A DNA stretch of 64,000 nt from Dryocola clanedunensis (GCF_025215155.1 NZ_JALHAM010000119.1), one strand, 5' to 3'; numbered from the stretch's first letter, positions 33,772-43,416 are shown. Made by a program: numbers and translations. The notes: a model not told the origin generated them from the sequence alone.

Positions 33772-34482
33772 GTGAAGAAAATCATCATTCTCAGCGCGCT
33801 GGTCGCGACTCTGGCAGGGTGTGATAAATCGGACGCGCCGCTGAGCTACACGCCGGAAATGGCAAGCTTCTCGAATGAATTTGATTTCGATCCGCTGCGT
33901 GGCCCCGTCAAAGACTTCAGCCAGACGCTGATGAACGAGAAGGGCGAAGTCGTTAAACGTGTCTCAGGAACGGTTTCAAAAGAGGGCTGCTTTGATACCC
34001 TGGAGTTCCACGACCTGGAAGCCAACAGCGGCGCTTCGCTGGTGCTGGACGCCAATTATTATCGCGATGCGCTGAGCCAGGAACGTCGGGTAAAACTGCA
34101 GGGGAAATGCCAGCTGGCCGAGCTGCCGGCCGCGGCCATCACTTATGAAACCGATGATAATGGTTTTGTGGTTACCGCCAGCGGCAAAAACGTCTCGGTG
34201 AAATATACCTATGACGCAGAAGGCTATCCGCTGGGTAAAACCACCAGCGCTAAAAAATCGACGCTTGCCGTGCTGGCTAAAGCAGGGGCAGACATCAGGA
34301 AGAAGCTTGATTACACGGCTGTCAGCACGCTTAACGGTAAAGAAATCGCGAAGGCAAAGCAGAGCTGCGAATACGACGGGCACTTCAATCCCGTTGCCTG
34401 TGAGCTGAACGTTATCGATGACAGCGTGGCACCACCCGCCACCACGCATTACTCCATCAAAAACAGTATTGATTACTATTGA
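33772..34482 (+). CDS. ynfC: Lipoprotein YnfC
   Basis: A 236-residue outer-membrane-type lipoprotein of unknown function (DUF1425-like; E. coli YnfC has the same length). The lipobox is LAGC after a short signal starting with a GTG codon (KKIIILSALVATLAGC). The block SYTPEMASFSNEFDFDPLRG is almost identical to YnfC. The GTG at 33772 was chosen because it lies after AGGAAGGGA and gives a correct lipoprotein signal; the open frame continues 68 codons upstream without a fitting start. In E. coli ynfC is adjacent to speG; here a block of about 19.5 kb separates them. Confidence 0.9.
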   Translation: MKKIIILSALVATLAGCDKSDAPLSYTPEMASFSNEFDFDPLRGPVKDFSQTLMNEKGEVVKRVSGTVSKEGCFDTLEFHDLEANSGASLVLDANYYRDALSQERRVKLQGKCQLAELPAAAITYETDDNGFVVTASGKNVSVKYTYDAEGYPLGKTTSAKKSTLAVLAKAGADIRKKLDYTAVSTLNGKEIAKAKQSCEYDGHFNPVACELNVIDDSVAPPATTHYSIKNSIDYY

Positions 34483-34485
34483 TGT

Positions 34486-34508
34486 GTGAGGGCAGACAAT
34501 GCCCTCAC
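34486..34508. terminator. Bidirectional hairpin between ynfC and srfC
   Basis: GTGAGGGCA-GACAA-TGCCCTCAC, a perfect 9-base-pair stem in the gap between the convergent genes. Confidence 0.65.
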
Positions 34509-34525
34509 CATGACCTTTCGCCGTA

Positions 34526-36670
34526 TTAAGCCTTCGCCAGCAGCCCGCGCAATGTCGCCCGGTGCATATCGCTCACGTCATGTGGATGACGGTAGCCGAT
34601 GTTTTCGACGGCGCGGGCGTACAGCGCCACCAGCCAGTCGTACACATAGCTTGCGTTGCCGCGCACTGGTTTTTCCCCCAGCTGTGTCAGCCGCGTTGCC
34701 GCTTTAGCCTGTTCAGCAGGGGCAAACACTTTTGCGCCTTTGTTAATACGGCTCGCCGGGCGATGCTCCTGCGCGACGTTGGCATAGCCCAGCCAGTTCA
34801 CGAAATCCCCCAGCACGTTGGCAGCACAGGTTATCTCCTGCGCCATACTGCCGTCGCCTGAGGCCAGCGTCTCTTCCAGCAGGTCGGGCAGAGCAAGGCG
34901 GTAGCTGGTGGTAATCAGCAAATCGCACAGTATCCGCAGCTGGTTGCAATCCAGACCGAGATGTTCAGTCGCTTCGGCTCGCAGCCCCAGTTTGCGAAGA
35001 TGGGCAATCCACAGCTGGTGAATCTCCAGCGCGTAGCTGGTTACCGCCACGTCGTTGCGATCTTCACCGTCATCATCGGCGAACAGGTTGATATCCAGGA
35101 CGAAACCGGAGGGTTTGTGCTGCCGCTGATGCTGGTGGCGAAGCCAGCATTGTTGTAACGCATGGCGGTCCGGCACCAGGCTCGCCAGCAGCTCGCCGTG
35201 TCGGGCGGCGCTGGTCTGTACGGCACGAACCAGTGCTTCAGCCTTAACCCGAGCCGCTTCCGGCGCAGCTTCATGATCCGCGGTGAAGCGGTGGAACACC
35301 TCACCGATTTTTGCATCCAGCTCGGCCTGAAGCCCGGCGATGCGGTGACTCCGACGCTCGGCGCTGATGGCATCGGAGAGCCATTCAAGTAAACGATGCA
35401 TGTTGCGGCTGTCCAGTGCCTGGAGCGTTCCCCAGCGCTTACCGGCCTGGCCTACCATTCGCTGCACCCCGTCATCTACGCTGACGCCACGGGTAAAGCG
35501 CGCGTCAAAAGGCGTTATCGCCCAGATAAGGCCAGGCAGCGTTGACTGCGGCCCCTGGGTTGTGTCCACCCATCGGGAAAGCGTTTTACCTACGGATTTG
35601 ACTTGACCGCGCTCGCTTGCCGCATTGCAGACCAGCAGGGTATCGGGCTGTAAACGGTCGGTATAGTCATCAATTTGTTGTTCAGGGATGTCGATGATAT
35701 CCACGTTTTGCAGAGCGGACGCGTTGCTCAGCGTCAGGCTAACTTCGGCGCAAAGCGCCAGCAGATCGGACTGTGCCAGACTGACCGGCGAGCCGGCCGA
35801 CTCGCCCCGCAGCGGGCAAATCAGCACATCGGCCTGAATGTCGGGTTCATCCGGCGTGGCAGGGATCAGAAAACCTTCCGCTGGCAGCAGGAACGAGTCG
35901 ATAAGCAGGCTGGCCGGGGCCAGGAACTGCTGCGCTTCGCCGATATGATGCAGCGTGTCGCTAAGATGCTTCCACCGGGCGCTAAGGCGGGCGTCATCGC
36001 CCCATAACATCGCCAGAAGTGAAGCGCGGTCAGCGGTAGTCAGCCACGGCATCAGGTCTGCCATCTGCTGCCATAGGGCATCTTCCAGATGGTGCTGACG
36101 GCGCAGCTGCGCATGGTAACAACGGGCGATATCGGCAACCTGCTGGCTGCTGATACCCGGCACGATCTGCGCCTGGCGGTGAGGTTGTAGTTCAGCCAGC
36201 CGCGCGGCGATTGTGCTGGACTGCACGATGCGCGGTTCAGGCTGCGAGTGATACTGACGGATCGTTTGCTGCGCCAGATCGCTATCGCTGAACAGCGTCA
36301 GCAGCAGCGGGAAATTGTCGCTGACCGGAGCGGCATGTCGGGTAAAGCGCACGGCTACGGCAGTCGCACAATGGCCAGGATTAATATGCGTCAGGTAATC
36401 CAGCGTTTTTTCGCCCAGCTCGATCTCGATGCGATCGGCATGGTTGGCCAGCAGCGCCTTGAGAAGATGGCGTTTGCCATCCTCTGAGTGGCCGTACAAA
36501 CCCAAAGTGAGCGGGGCGTTGTGCAGCGCGCTGAGCTGTTGCTGTCGACGCTGCAACGGCAGCAGTCGGGCAAGCAGGCTGTCGGCTTCGTTTTCTAAAA
36601 GCGGGGCGTGCGGGCGGGTATCCTGCACCCAATTGACCAGCGCTGGCAGAACGGGGGTTGGCTTACTCAT
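34526..36670 (-). CDS. srfC: SrfC family protein
   Basis: A 714-residue protein of the SrfC family (annotated virulence factor in Salmonella, where srfABC was named as an SsrB-regulated locus). Near residue 57 is GLYGHSEDGKRHLL, which fits a Walker A (GxxxxGK) but has Arg where Ser/Thr is usual. Later segments include VDIIDIPEQQIDDY and LVCNAASERGQVKSVGK, which could be further nucleotide-site motifs of a GTPase-like fold. No signal peptide or membrane segment is apparent. The start overlaps the srfB stop (ATGA). The function is unknown; a partner role with SrfB is inferred from operon structure. Confidence 0.88.
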   Translation of the reverse strand: MSKPTPVLPALVNWVQDTRPHAPLLENEADSLLARLLPLQRRQQQLSALHNAPLTLGLYGHSEDGKRHLLKALLANHADRIEIELGEKTLDYLTHINPGHCATAVAVRFTRHAAPVSDNFPLLLTLFSDSDLAQQTIRQYHSQPEPRIVQSSTIAARLAELQPHRQAQIVPGISSQQVADIARCYHAQLRRQHHLEDALWQQMADLMPWLTTADRASLLAMLWGDDARLSARWKHLSDTLHHIGEAQQFLAPASLLIDSFLLPAEGFLIPATPDEPDIQADVLICPLRGESAGSPVSLAQSDLLALCAEVSLTLSNASALQNVDIIDIPEQQIDDYTDRLQPDTLLVCNAASERGQVKSVGKTLSRWVDTTQGPQSTLPGLIWAITPFDARFTRGVSVDDGVQRMVGQAGKRWGTLQALDSRNMHRLLEWLSDAISAERRSHRIAGLQAELDAKIGEVFHRFTADHEAAPEAARVKAEALVRAVQTSAARHGELLASLVPDRHALQQCWLRHQHQRQHKPSGFVLDINLFADDDGEDRNDVAVTSYALEIHQLWIAHLRKLGLRAEATEHLGLDCNQLRILCDLLITTSYRLALPDLLEETLASGDGSMAQEITCAANVLGDFVNWLGYANVAQEHRPASRINKGAKVFAPAEQAKAATRLTQLGEKPVRGNASYVYDWLVALYARAVENIGYRHPHDVSDMHRATLRGLLAKA

Positions 36671-39639
36671 TTTTGATAGACGCTCCCGCTGTCGATCCAG
36701 TAGTGACTCGCGCCGCTGTAGCTGCCGGCGAGGGTGTTCAGTTTAAAACTCAGCTGATTGAGCGGCACTTTGCTGCCGTCCTGCAACCACGCTTCGGCTA
36801 AGACAAAGGCATCCGCATCGCGGGTTTGCTGTAAGCGCACGTTTAAGATGCCGTCACCAGCGATAGATTTGGCAAGCGAGGCTGAGTTAATCGCCAGGGT
36901 ATAAAGCGGCGTGGCGGGCCAGCGGGCGTTATCCAGCTGGCGGAATCCAAGACAGGCATTGCCGCGCAGCGGGAAGTGCAGGCGGGTGTCCAGCGTCGCT
37001 TTCGGGTTATCAAGATCGATGTCGCTGTACCAGACGTTTTCATCCGTCAGCACGTTGTTGCCGTCGAGCATGCCCAGATGGCGAATGGTCGAGTACGCCC
37101 GGATATCGCTGGCTTTGAAATTAAAGCCCGGCAGGCGCAGATCCATCGCCAGGCTGCACAACATAGCGCCGACGGCAGCGGTGGATTTCGGATTCCCGAT
37201 GCGCCCCTGCTGGCTGAACGGATACCATTCATGCGTCTGGTAGTTATCCAGCCAGACGATGCGGTTAACCGGCACCGGTTGCAGGTGGCGAAGCAGCGCC
37301 TGCACGCCCGGAAGGCAGGCCGGGCGGCCGGTAATCAGCAGGACATCGCAGCAGTAGTGGCTGATAACTTCACACAGGGCCTGAAGCGGCGCGGTGAGCG
37401 TGAACTGCCCGGCCATCAGCGCTTCCTGTAACGAAGAAAGCTCGACCTGGATCGGTACGCTGAACAGGTTAAACTGCGGCGCGTCGGCTGGCAGCGCGTG
37501 CTGTACGGCCTGCTGAACGTAATTAATGACGTTATCCGTTGGCCGCTGGGTTAGTAGCTCGCCGAAGGTGGCTTCCAGCGTCGCATAGCGATCGTCAGGA
37601 TCGCTATTTTCCCAGAAATCCAGCACCGCATGCCCCAGCGGAATAAACAGTTGCAGCGCGGTCTGCTGACGCAGGGTGCCGCGCGTGTCCATACGGCCAG
37701 ACTCGCCGAACAGGGTCGTCATCAGCCCGGTGACGTCCGCCACGCCCGCCTTATGAATGTGCGCCTGAAGAGCAGGCAGAACGCAGCGCTGAATGACATC
37801 CAGAAGAATATCGTCACCCGCCACTTTAAACCCTTCGCGGAACAGCAGGCGCGGGGCGATTTTCACGTTGCTGCCCACGCCGTCGTCCAGCTGATACTGG
37901 GTAATCGCCATGTCCGTAGTGCCGCCGCCGATATCAATGGAGGCGACGCGCAGCGTTTTGCCGGCCGGTTCATCTTCGCTCAGCTGACGGTCCGGGCGGG
38001 CGAGCCGTTTGAAGAACGCGCCGCTTTGTCCCGCGTAGTTGACGATGGCTTCGTTATACAGCCAGACGAGCTGGCCGCAGGTCGCTTCGTCCCACTCCAT
38101 ATGCACATTCGGCACCGGCACGACGCTTTTCTCTTTATCGCGTTCGCTGGTGAAGGCTTCATCCGCCGGATGCCACTCCATTGCCTTCCACACCAGGCCA
38201 ACCGCTTCACGCATGCGCTGGCGGAAGAGTTCACGCTCCTGCTTCGGCATCGCGGAAGGCAGGGTAAGGATCAGATTGCGCAGCTGACGGGGCGCATTCA
38301 GATGGCCCATGCTCTGCCGGGAGCCGACGCTGTTAATCTGCATCAGCGCCTGGGCAAGCAGTTCGCAGAGCATCAGCGTCATCAGCGAGCTGCGGCTGTA
38401 CTGCGGCGAGAAGACCGGCAGGCGCTCGTCCATCGGCAGGTCGTACAGCGGCTGGCCGTCGTCATTCATCAGGTTCATCAGCGGGAAAGCGGTGGCGAGA
38501 GGCTCGCGCTGGGTTTTCACGCCCATCTGGCTGAAGCGCCAGTCCTGGCTTGCCGGGGTTTCATCCCACAGATAGCGGCGCGGGCTGGAGATGCCGCTGG
38601 CACCTTCCGTCCCCAGACGCACGCTCGCCATACGGCGAGCTTCTGCGCCCACGCGGGCGATAGAGGGCCAGACAAAGGCGTCGTCGCGCCCGCTCTCCAC
38701 GGAGAAGTGCTGCTTGCCGAAGCGGGCTTCGGAAAACTCAAGGCGGCTGGTGAACATCGCCTCGTTGATAAACTGCGGCTCGCTCAGGGAGCGGATTTGC
38801 AGCTCGGCGGTCTGGCGCAGGCCGTCGTTGGCTTCACCATGATCCTCAATCAGCACGCCGCAGGTATGGGTGTTGCCGACGTCCAGCACCAGATCGACCG
38901 GGACAGCCGGCGCTTGCAGAGTGGCGGTGACAATTTTTACTTCCGGCACTTCAAGCTGTGCACCGAGCATTTCCAGGATATTCAGATAGTGTGCCTGGTA
39001 CTCGAACATCTTCATCGCGCCGGCGATTTCACGTTCTGAGCGGGATTCGTGGCGTGAAACGAACTGGGTAAAGACCTCGCGCAGCCAGCCGTCGACCCAG
39101 GTCTGGTCGAGGAAATCATGAATCTCCTGGTTCTGCCAGGCCAGCGCGAAGCGGGCGCCGTTGCGCACGTCGTTTTGCGTCGGGGCGAGATGTGCAGCAG
39201 GGCTGTCATCCGCGTAGATTTTAGTATCCAGCGCGATACTGATGCGCACGGTGTTGCCCGCAGAGTCAGGCTCATCGAGGCAATGGATTTGCACGCGCGC
39301 CCAGTTATCCGGGCCGCCAACGAAGGTGCGCGGCGGATTAAAGCGGCCAAAGGGCAGAGGCAGCCAGGTTTTATCCATGACCTTCAGGGAGTGGCCCAGG
39401 GTGACCGTACTTTCCGGCTTCACCACTTCGGCCGTGCCGCCCTGGCCTTCCGGCAGCGTGAATTTACCGGGGATGATGTCGTAATCGAGACGCAGCAGCG
39501 GGCCATTCGCCGTTTTACGCACGAAGCGTCCGGTGTGCGGTGCGTCAGGCTGAGGGGCAAGACCGAAGTCCAGCAGCTGGATCCCGCTGTCTTTGATGAG
39601 CGTCACGCTCGGCTTGTAGTGGAACAGGTTGGCAAGCAT
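36667..39639 (-). CDS. srfB: SrfB family protein with actin/Hsp70-like ATPase motifs
   Basis: A 990-residue protein of the SrfB family. The actin/Hsp70 signature motifs are in order: phosphate 1 LDVGNTHTCGVLIED at 252-266, phosphate 2 ASIDIGGGTTDMAIT at 566-580 and adenosine VLLITGRPACLPGVQ at 766-780. The first 250 residues precede the ATPase core and show no signal peptide. The first and second phosphate loops are unusually far apart (about 315 residues; about 190 in DnaK), implying a large insert. It overlaps srfC and is 2 bases from srfA, so the three are co-translated. Cytoplasmic ATPase, partner unknown. Confidence 0.9.
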   Translation of the reverse strand: MLANLFHYKPSVTLIKDSGIQLLDFGLAPQPDAPHTGRFVRKTANGPLLRLDYDIIPGKFTLPEGQGGTAEVVKPESTVTLGHSLKVMDKTWLPLPFGRFNPPRTFVGGPDNWARVQIHCLDEPDSAGNTVRISIALDTKIYADDSPAAHLAPTQNDVRNGARFALAWQNQEIHDFLDQTWVDGWLREVFTQFVSRHESRSEREIAGAMKMFEYQAHYLNILEMLGAQLEVPEVKIVTATLQAPAVPVDLVLDVGNTHTCGVLIEDHGEANDGLRQTAELQIRSLSEPQFINEAMFTSRLEFSEARFGKQHFSVESGRDDAFVWPSIARVGAEARRMASVRLGTEGASGISSPRRYLWDETPASQDWRFSQMGVKTQREPLATAFPLMNLMNDDGQPLYDLPMDERLPVFSPQYSRSSLMTLMLCELLAQALMQINSVGSRQSMGHLNAPRQLRNLILTLPSAMPKQERELFRQRMREAVGLVWKAMEWHPADEAFTSERDKEKSVVPVPNVHMEWDEATCGQLVWLYNEAIVNYAGQSGAFFKRLARPDRQLSEDEPAGKTLRVASIDIGGGTTDMAITQYQLDDGVGSNVKIAPRLLFREGFKVAGDDILLDVIQRCVLPALQAHIHKAGVADVTGLMTTLFGESGRMDTRGTLRQQTALQLFIPLGHAVLDFWENSDPDDRYATLEATFGELLTQRPTDNVINYVQQAVQHALPADAPQFNLFSVPIQVELSSLQEALMAGQFTLTAPLQALCEVISHYCCDVLLITGRPACLPGVQALLRHLQPVPVNRIVWLDNYQTHEWYPFSQQGRIGNPKSTAAVGAMLCSLAMDLRLPGFNFKASDIRAYSTIRHLGMLDGNNVLTDENVWYSDIDLDNPKATLDTRLHFPLRGNACLGFRQLDNARWPATPLYTLAINSASLAKSIAGDGILNVRLQQTRDADAFVLAEAWLQDGSKVPLNQLSFKLNTLAGSYSGASHYWIDSGSVYQK

Positions 39640-39641
39640 AG

Positions 39642-40997
39642 TCAGTCACTCACTTTCGTAATCGTCAGCGGCACAATAGTGTCGCCGGCGTAGCGTCCGG
39701 TGCACTGGGCCACGCCGTTATCGCCCGGTTTACAGGTGATTTCCGGCATCGGATAGCGGGAGCCGTCGCTGCAACGTGCGCTGCCACGGGTTTTAATCAT
39801 TAAAATGCCGGTGCGGTGCAGGCCGGAGAATACGGACACCTTACAGCTGACGCGGTCGCCATGAACCAGGCGCGCGGTGCCTTTGTTATCTTTAATCTGA
39901 TAGTGCAGCACCGGAGGCTTGCCGATAATGGGGTTATTGGCCTCAATGATCACGCGTAACGATCCGTTAAGAAATTTTGTGGAACCAATTCTCAGCGATT
40001 CAGCCGGGATAACCAGGGCATTTTTTGCTGCTGGTGCAGGGGCCGGTTCAGGCCTGGCTACGGGTTCAGGGGCTGGTGGCGGTGGCGGCGCTACCACAGA
40101 GGCTTTGACCAGCGGCAGGGTCGATGGCTGAACGGGCTGGTCGACGGTTTTAATCGCGGCAGGCGCCATGAGCTGAGGTTCTGCTTTAACGTTCGCTAAA
40201 GGTTCTGCTGCCGGGGCCGATAAGTATTGATAAGCGACGGGCGCGGCGATGAGCACCAGGGCTGCGGCAGCAACGGGCAGCATCCAGAGGCGTGATTTTG
40301 TTTTTACAGGCACGACCGGCGGCGTTTCAGGTTCAACCTCGGCCGGTTCCGGTTCCGGGGCACGCAGGGCCACAGCTTTTGGCGGCATGGAATAAACGAG
40401 CGGCTCGTCCTGGGGGCTGATTTCTGCGGGAACAGGTGCAGGAACAGGAACAGGCTCCGGCAGTGCTGGCTCAGGCTCTGGTTCAGGCACGATTTCGATA
40501 ACTGGTTCAGGTGCCTCAACCACGCGCAGACAGTCCAGCACGTCTTCACGCGCATCCTGATTAAGATTTACGAAGCCCCAGAAGGTGATGACCGGTTTGC
40601 CATCCACCAGATAAATATGCTGACTGCCGGGAAACTGTAACGCGTTGGACAGCAGCGAGCCGAACAGCTGAATGGCCGTTTTCTCCGCCTGCTGGCAGCG
40701 TTGAATAAGGGTGGCGATATTCGCCTGGCAGTTTTCCAGATAGCGCAGCGCTTTTTTACGCTGTTCATCGCTGGCGGCGGCCCAGCTCAGGACGCTGCCT
40801 TCGAGCGGCGCATACCAGTCAACCCGATCGCCTTCATCGTTCGGCTGAGGAATAGCCAGGCTGTCCGCAACCCCATGTTGTTTACGCAGGCGCAGCGTTT
40901 CGCGTATCTGTAACGCCGAATCGAACACTGCCTGCCCGTTTTCGCCCAGCGCCAGGAAGTCATCAAGGCTGCCGCTGCGCAGTAAAATTTTTGCCAC
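39642..40997 (-). CDS. srfA: SrfA family membrane-anchored protein
   Basis: A 451-residue protein. A globular N-terminal domain (1-160) is followed by a Pro/Glu-rich linker (161-232), one membrane helix (about 236-258), a second Pro/Ala-rich linker (about 270-325) and a C-terminal domain (326-451) with paired cysteines (CKV, ARCSD, TCKPG, QCTG) suited to an oxidising compartment. The N-terminal part is therefore probably cytoplasmic and the C-terminal part periplasmic. The start is GTG at 40997 with GGGATGATGAC upstream. It is the first gene of srfABC and could link cytoplasmic SrfBC to the envelope. Confidence 0.85.
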   Translation of the reverse strand: MAKILLRSGSLDDFLALGENGQAVFDSALQIRETLRLRKQHGVADSLAIPQPNDEGDRVDWYAPLEGSVLSWAAASDEQRKKALRYLENCQANIATLIQRCQQAEKTAIQLFGSLLSNALQFPGSQHIYLVDGKPVITFWGFVNLNQDAREDVLDCLRVVEAPEPVIEIVPEPEPEPALPEPVPVPAPVPAEISPQDEPLVYSMPPKAVALRAPEPEPAEVEPETPPVVPVKTKSRLWMLPVAAAALVLIAAPVAYQYLSAPAAEPLANVKAEPQLMAPAAIKTVDQPVQPSTLPLVKASVVAPPPPPAPEPVARPEPAPAPAAKNALVIPAESLRIGSTKFLNGSLRVIIEANNPIIGKPPVLHYQIKDNKGTARLVHGDRVSCKVSVFSGLHRTGILMIKTRGSARCSDGSRYPMPEITCKPGDNGVAQCTGRYAGDTIVPLTITKVSD

Positions 40998-41188
40998 GTC
41001 ATCATCCCGCTGTTAACGACTCCTTTCGAGCCATCTTCACGCATTACACTTTACCGACTCGTGCAATAAGCAAACGGCGGAAGAGACGCCATATTTTTCT
41101 AATTATTGGGGGATTGAGAAAATCGACGTTGGGGGGAGAGGCAATCTGTGCTAATCATTAGATTCCACAACGATTAAGGATTCCCCCG

Positions 41189-41902
41189 ATGCCTGAGTCC
41201 CTCCCGATCCTGCTGGTGCAAATGGGCCACCCACCTGCGGATATTCGTGCGGCGGTAGGTGAGCAGCCGCAATGGTTTCGCGCCGCGCTCGGCGACAAGG
41301 TGCCGGTAAAAGTAGTTTGTCCGTTCGACGGCGACCCGCTGCCGGTGGCAGGGACGTTCCGCGCGGCGGTGATTTCTGGCTCCTGGTCGATGGTCACGGA
41401 GCACGAAGCGTGGAGCGAGCGCACCGCCGAATGGACAAGAGAAATGATGCAGGCGGGCGTGCCGATTCTTGGCGTGTGTTACGGTCATCAGCTCATGGCC
41501 TATGCAATGGGCGGCGTGGTGGACTACCATCCGCAGGGCAGCGAAGTCGGGCAGCTGCCGGTGATGCTAAGCGCGGCGGCAAAACAGGATGCCTTGCTGA
41601 GGGCGTTACCGGACACCTTTGACGTATTCCTGAGCCATGAACAAAGCGTGCTGACGCTGCCGCCGGGCGCAACGGCGTTGGGCGCATCAGGCCATGACCC
41701 CCATCAGATTATCCGCTACTCCCCGACGGCCCTTTCGGTACAGTTTCACCCGGAATTCACCGCGCCGGTCATGAATAAAATCATCACCAGCCGCAGCGAA
41801 AGAATCGCCATGAAAGGCAAGGATCGGGACGCGTTATTATCGCGCGTAAGCGATACGCCCGAGTCCCGGTCGTTATTGCAGCGCTTTGTTTTCGGTGGAT
41901 GA
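41189..41902 (+). CDS. Class I glutamine amidotransferase domain protein
   Basis: A 237-residue stand-alone class I glutamine amidotransferase, similar to the GuaA-type GATase domain. The nucleophile is in ILGVCYGHQLMAYAMGG (Cys near residue 97) and the catalytic His-Glu pair in VQFHPEFTAPV. The YfeJ-like group of Salmonella is the nearest family I can name. The role is unknown; such proteins often hydrolyse gamma-glutamyl compounds. TAAGGATTCCCCCG precedes the start. It is divergent from srfA with 191 bases between them. Confidence 0.88.
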   Translation: MPESLPILLVQMGHPPADIRAAVGEQPQWFRAALGDKVPVKVVCPFDGDPLPVAGTFRAAVISGSWSMVTEHEAWSERTAEWTREMMQAGVPILGVCYGHQLMAYAMGGVVDYHPQGSEVGQLPVMLSAAAKQDALLRALPDTFDVFLSHEQSVLTLPPGATALGASGHDPHQIIRYSPTALSVQFHPEFTAPVMNKIITSRSERIAMKGKDRDALLSRVSDTPESRSLLQRFVFGG

Positions 41903-41936
41903 CGTGGGTGCTTATCCAATCCCATGGTCAGGTATC

Positions 41937-41966
41937 GTAGGCCGGATAAGCGAAGCGCCATCCGGC
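41937..41966. repeat. REP element (left of the 42-45 kb block)
   Basis: GTAGGCCGGATAAGCGAAGC followed by GCCATCCGGC. It is the same as 45116-45145 except for one base and lies in the same orientation. The CCGGAT/ATCCGG arms make it a typical enterobacterial REP/PU hairpin. Confidence 0.9.
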
Positions 41967-41982
41967 GTTTTGCAGTGAAGGG

Positions 41983-42388
41983 TTAGTGAACGAAAGACGC
42001 CGTTTCTTTCCCCATCATTGTTAGCCCTGTACCCGAGCGAACAAAGCGGGGCGTTTTTAAATCCTCGGCCAGAAGCGTCACCATTTCAAACAGCATGCCG
42101 GCGATGTTTTCCTGCTCCTCCAGGGAGCCCTGTTGGTTGAGCAACAGCATGGTTAACGACGCGCAATATTCCCGTAAGGTTTCTGAATCTCTGGTGAGAG
42201 AAGGGCAATCATCGCTCTCTTCGTTAACATCCACTGTCAGCGCCTGAATAAGATTTTCCGGCAGCGGATTCTTTAATATTGCCCGCTAATAAGCGGCCGC
42301 ACAGCGTCATATATTTAGCCTGATTATTATAATCGATTAATGCATCAGCATACCTTTGGCATATATCCAGCACCTGGAATAAATCCAT
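41983..42388 (-). pseudogene. Small gene probably broken by a one-base frameshift
   Basis: Two ORFs abut in different frames. The upstream one (42388-42224) starts MDLFQVLDICQRYADALIDY after AAGGTG and ends after 54 codons. The downstream one begins with a GTG at 42234 (MDVNEESDDCPSLTRDSETL) and ends at 41983 after 83 codons. The second frame reads LKNPLPENLIQALTVDVNEE before that GTG, which looks like coding sequence in continuity with the first. A one-base change near 42275-42285 (the GGCAATATTAAAG stretch) would restore a single protein of about 133 residues. I do not recognise the family. A coupled pair of ORFs is the alternative. Confidence 0.55.
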
Positions 42389-42816
42389 GGTGGCACCTTG
42401 CGTTTTTTTTAACAGCGTTGTGAGGCTTGCCGCATTATTTGCAGAAGATGGAGCCTGCCGGGGCGGGGAAGGTTCACCACAGGTAGGTTTTACGGGAATT
42501 TAACCGCATAGCTCACGGTGTGCTAATTTTTTTGTATTGTTAACTTGCTGATAAATTGATTGAAATTTCGCTGCTGTTATTTTTGTTACTTCGTTAATGC
42601 TGGTTTGCTAAATAATCTATCTCGATAATTAATATTGCGGTGAAGGTTAATGCCATCCATCATCATGGTGATGTCTCCATACGTTGATATAGATGAGCGC
42701 TCATGCTGCTACGCTAACGTAATAACAGTTTAATAAGACTCATCGTATTACCAGACAAATACCATCACCACATCATAGTTCACTTCTGTACAGGCTATGC
42801 CAAATCAAGGATGCAT
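42389..42816. other. AT-rich intergenic region upstream of the SYLF lipoprotein
   Basis: This 428-base stretch has no credible gene. It contains a 12-base palindrome ATGAGCGCTCAT at 42693-42704 and should hold the divergent promoters of the flanking genes. Confidence 0.6.
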
Positions 42817-43416
42817 ATGTACTTAAAAAAATTAATTATCGTTATCGCTACCATTACGACCCTCTCTGGTTGTAGTGCGGAGGGTGATACCGCCAGCAAA
42901 CAGCGTGCTGCTATTCAGAAAATGCGCAGCGATACTCTCACAGAGCTTTATCAGGCTCATCCCGAAGCCAATGCTGAGATTAAAAAATCTCAGGGCTATG
43001 CCGTGTTCACTAGCGATAGCAGTAAAATTTTCCTGGTTGGCTTTGGGGGCGGCTACGGGGTCGTTAAAGACCTGCGTAATGGTAAAGACACCTATATGAA
43101 AATGGTGGAAGGCGGTGCCGGTCTGGGGATCGGCCTGAAGCAGCTGCATACCATAATGATTTTCAACGACGGCAAAGCGCTGACTAACTTCATCACCAAC
43201 GGCTATATTGTCGGTGCGAATGCGAACGCTGCGGCGAAATATGATGATGAAGGCTTACCGGCTATAGGGGAGTCTCAAAGTGCCGTTGCGCCAGACAGCG
43301 TAGATATTCCAAAATCGGTTACCGTTTACGAACTGACCGAAAAAGGTCTTGCTGTACAGGCGACGCTGGATGGCTATAAGTACTGGCCGGATGACACGCT
43401 GAACGTGGCAAAATAA
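42817..43416 (+). CDS. SYLF (Ysc84-like) domain lipoprotein
   Basis: A 199-residue predicted lipoprotein with lipobox LSGC (Cys19) after a short signal (YLKKLIIVIATITTLSGC). The mature part resembles the SYLF lipid-binding domain: QGYAVFTSDSSKIFLVGFGGGYGVV, then GLGIGLKQLHTIMIF. Such domains bind phosphoinositides in eukaryotes; bacterial roles are poorly known. I chose the ATG at 42817 because CAAGG lies 6 bases before it; an ATG 6 bases earlier leaves no ribosome spacing. It is followed by a hairpin terminator. Confidence 0.8.
   Translation: MYLKKLIIVIATITTLSGCSAEGDTASKQRAAIQKMRSDTLTELYQAHPEANAEIKKSQGYAVFTSDSSKIFLVGFGGGYGVVKDLRNGKDTYMKMVEGGAGLGIGLKQLHTIMIFNDGKALTNFITNGYIVGANANAAAKYDDEGLPAIGESQSAVAPDSVDIPKSVTVYELTEKGLAVQATLDGYKYWPDDTLNVAK

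Noticed and set aside
37630..39039. Long 469-codon ORF on the plus strand opposite srfB
   Set aside because: It lies inside srfB in antisense and shows no family motif; the GC-rich codon pattern of srfB keeps the opposite frame open by chance.
42651..42734. Small plus-strand ORF of 27 codons in the AT-rich intergenic region
   Set aside because: No ribosome site, no conserved feature, composition unlike a coding gene.
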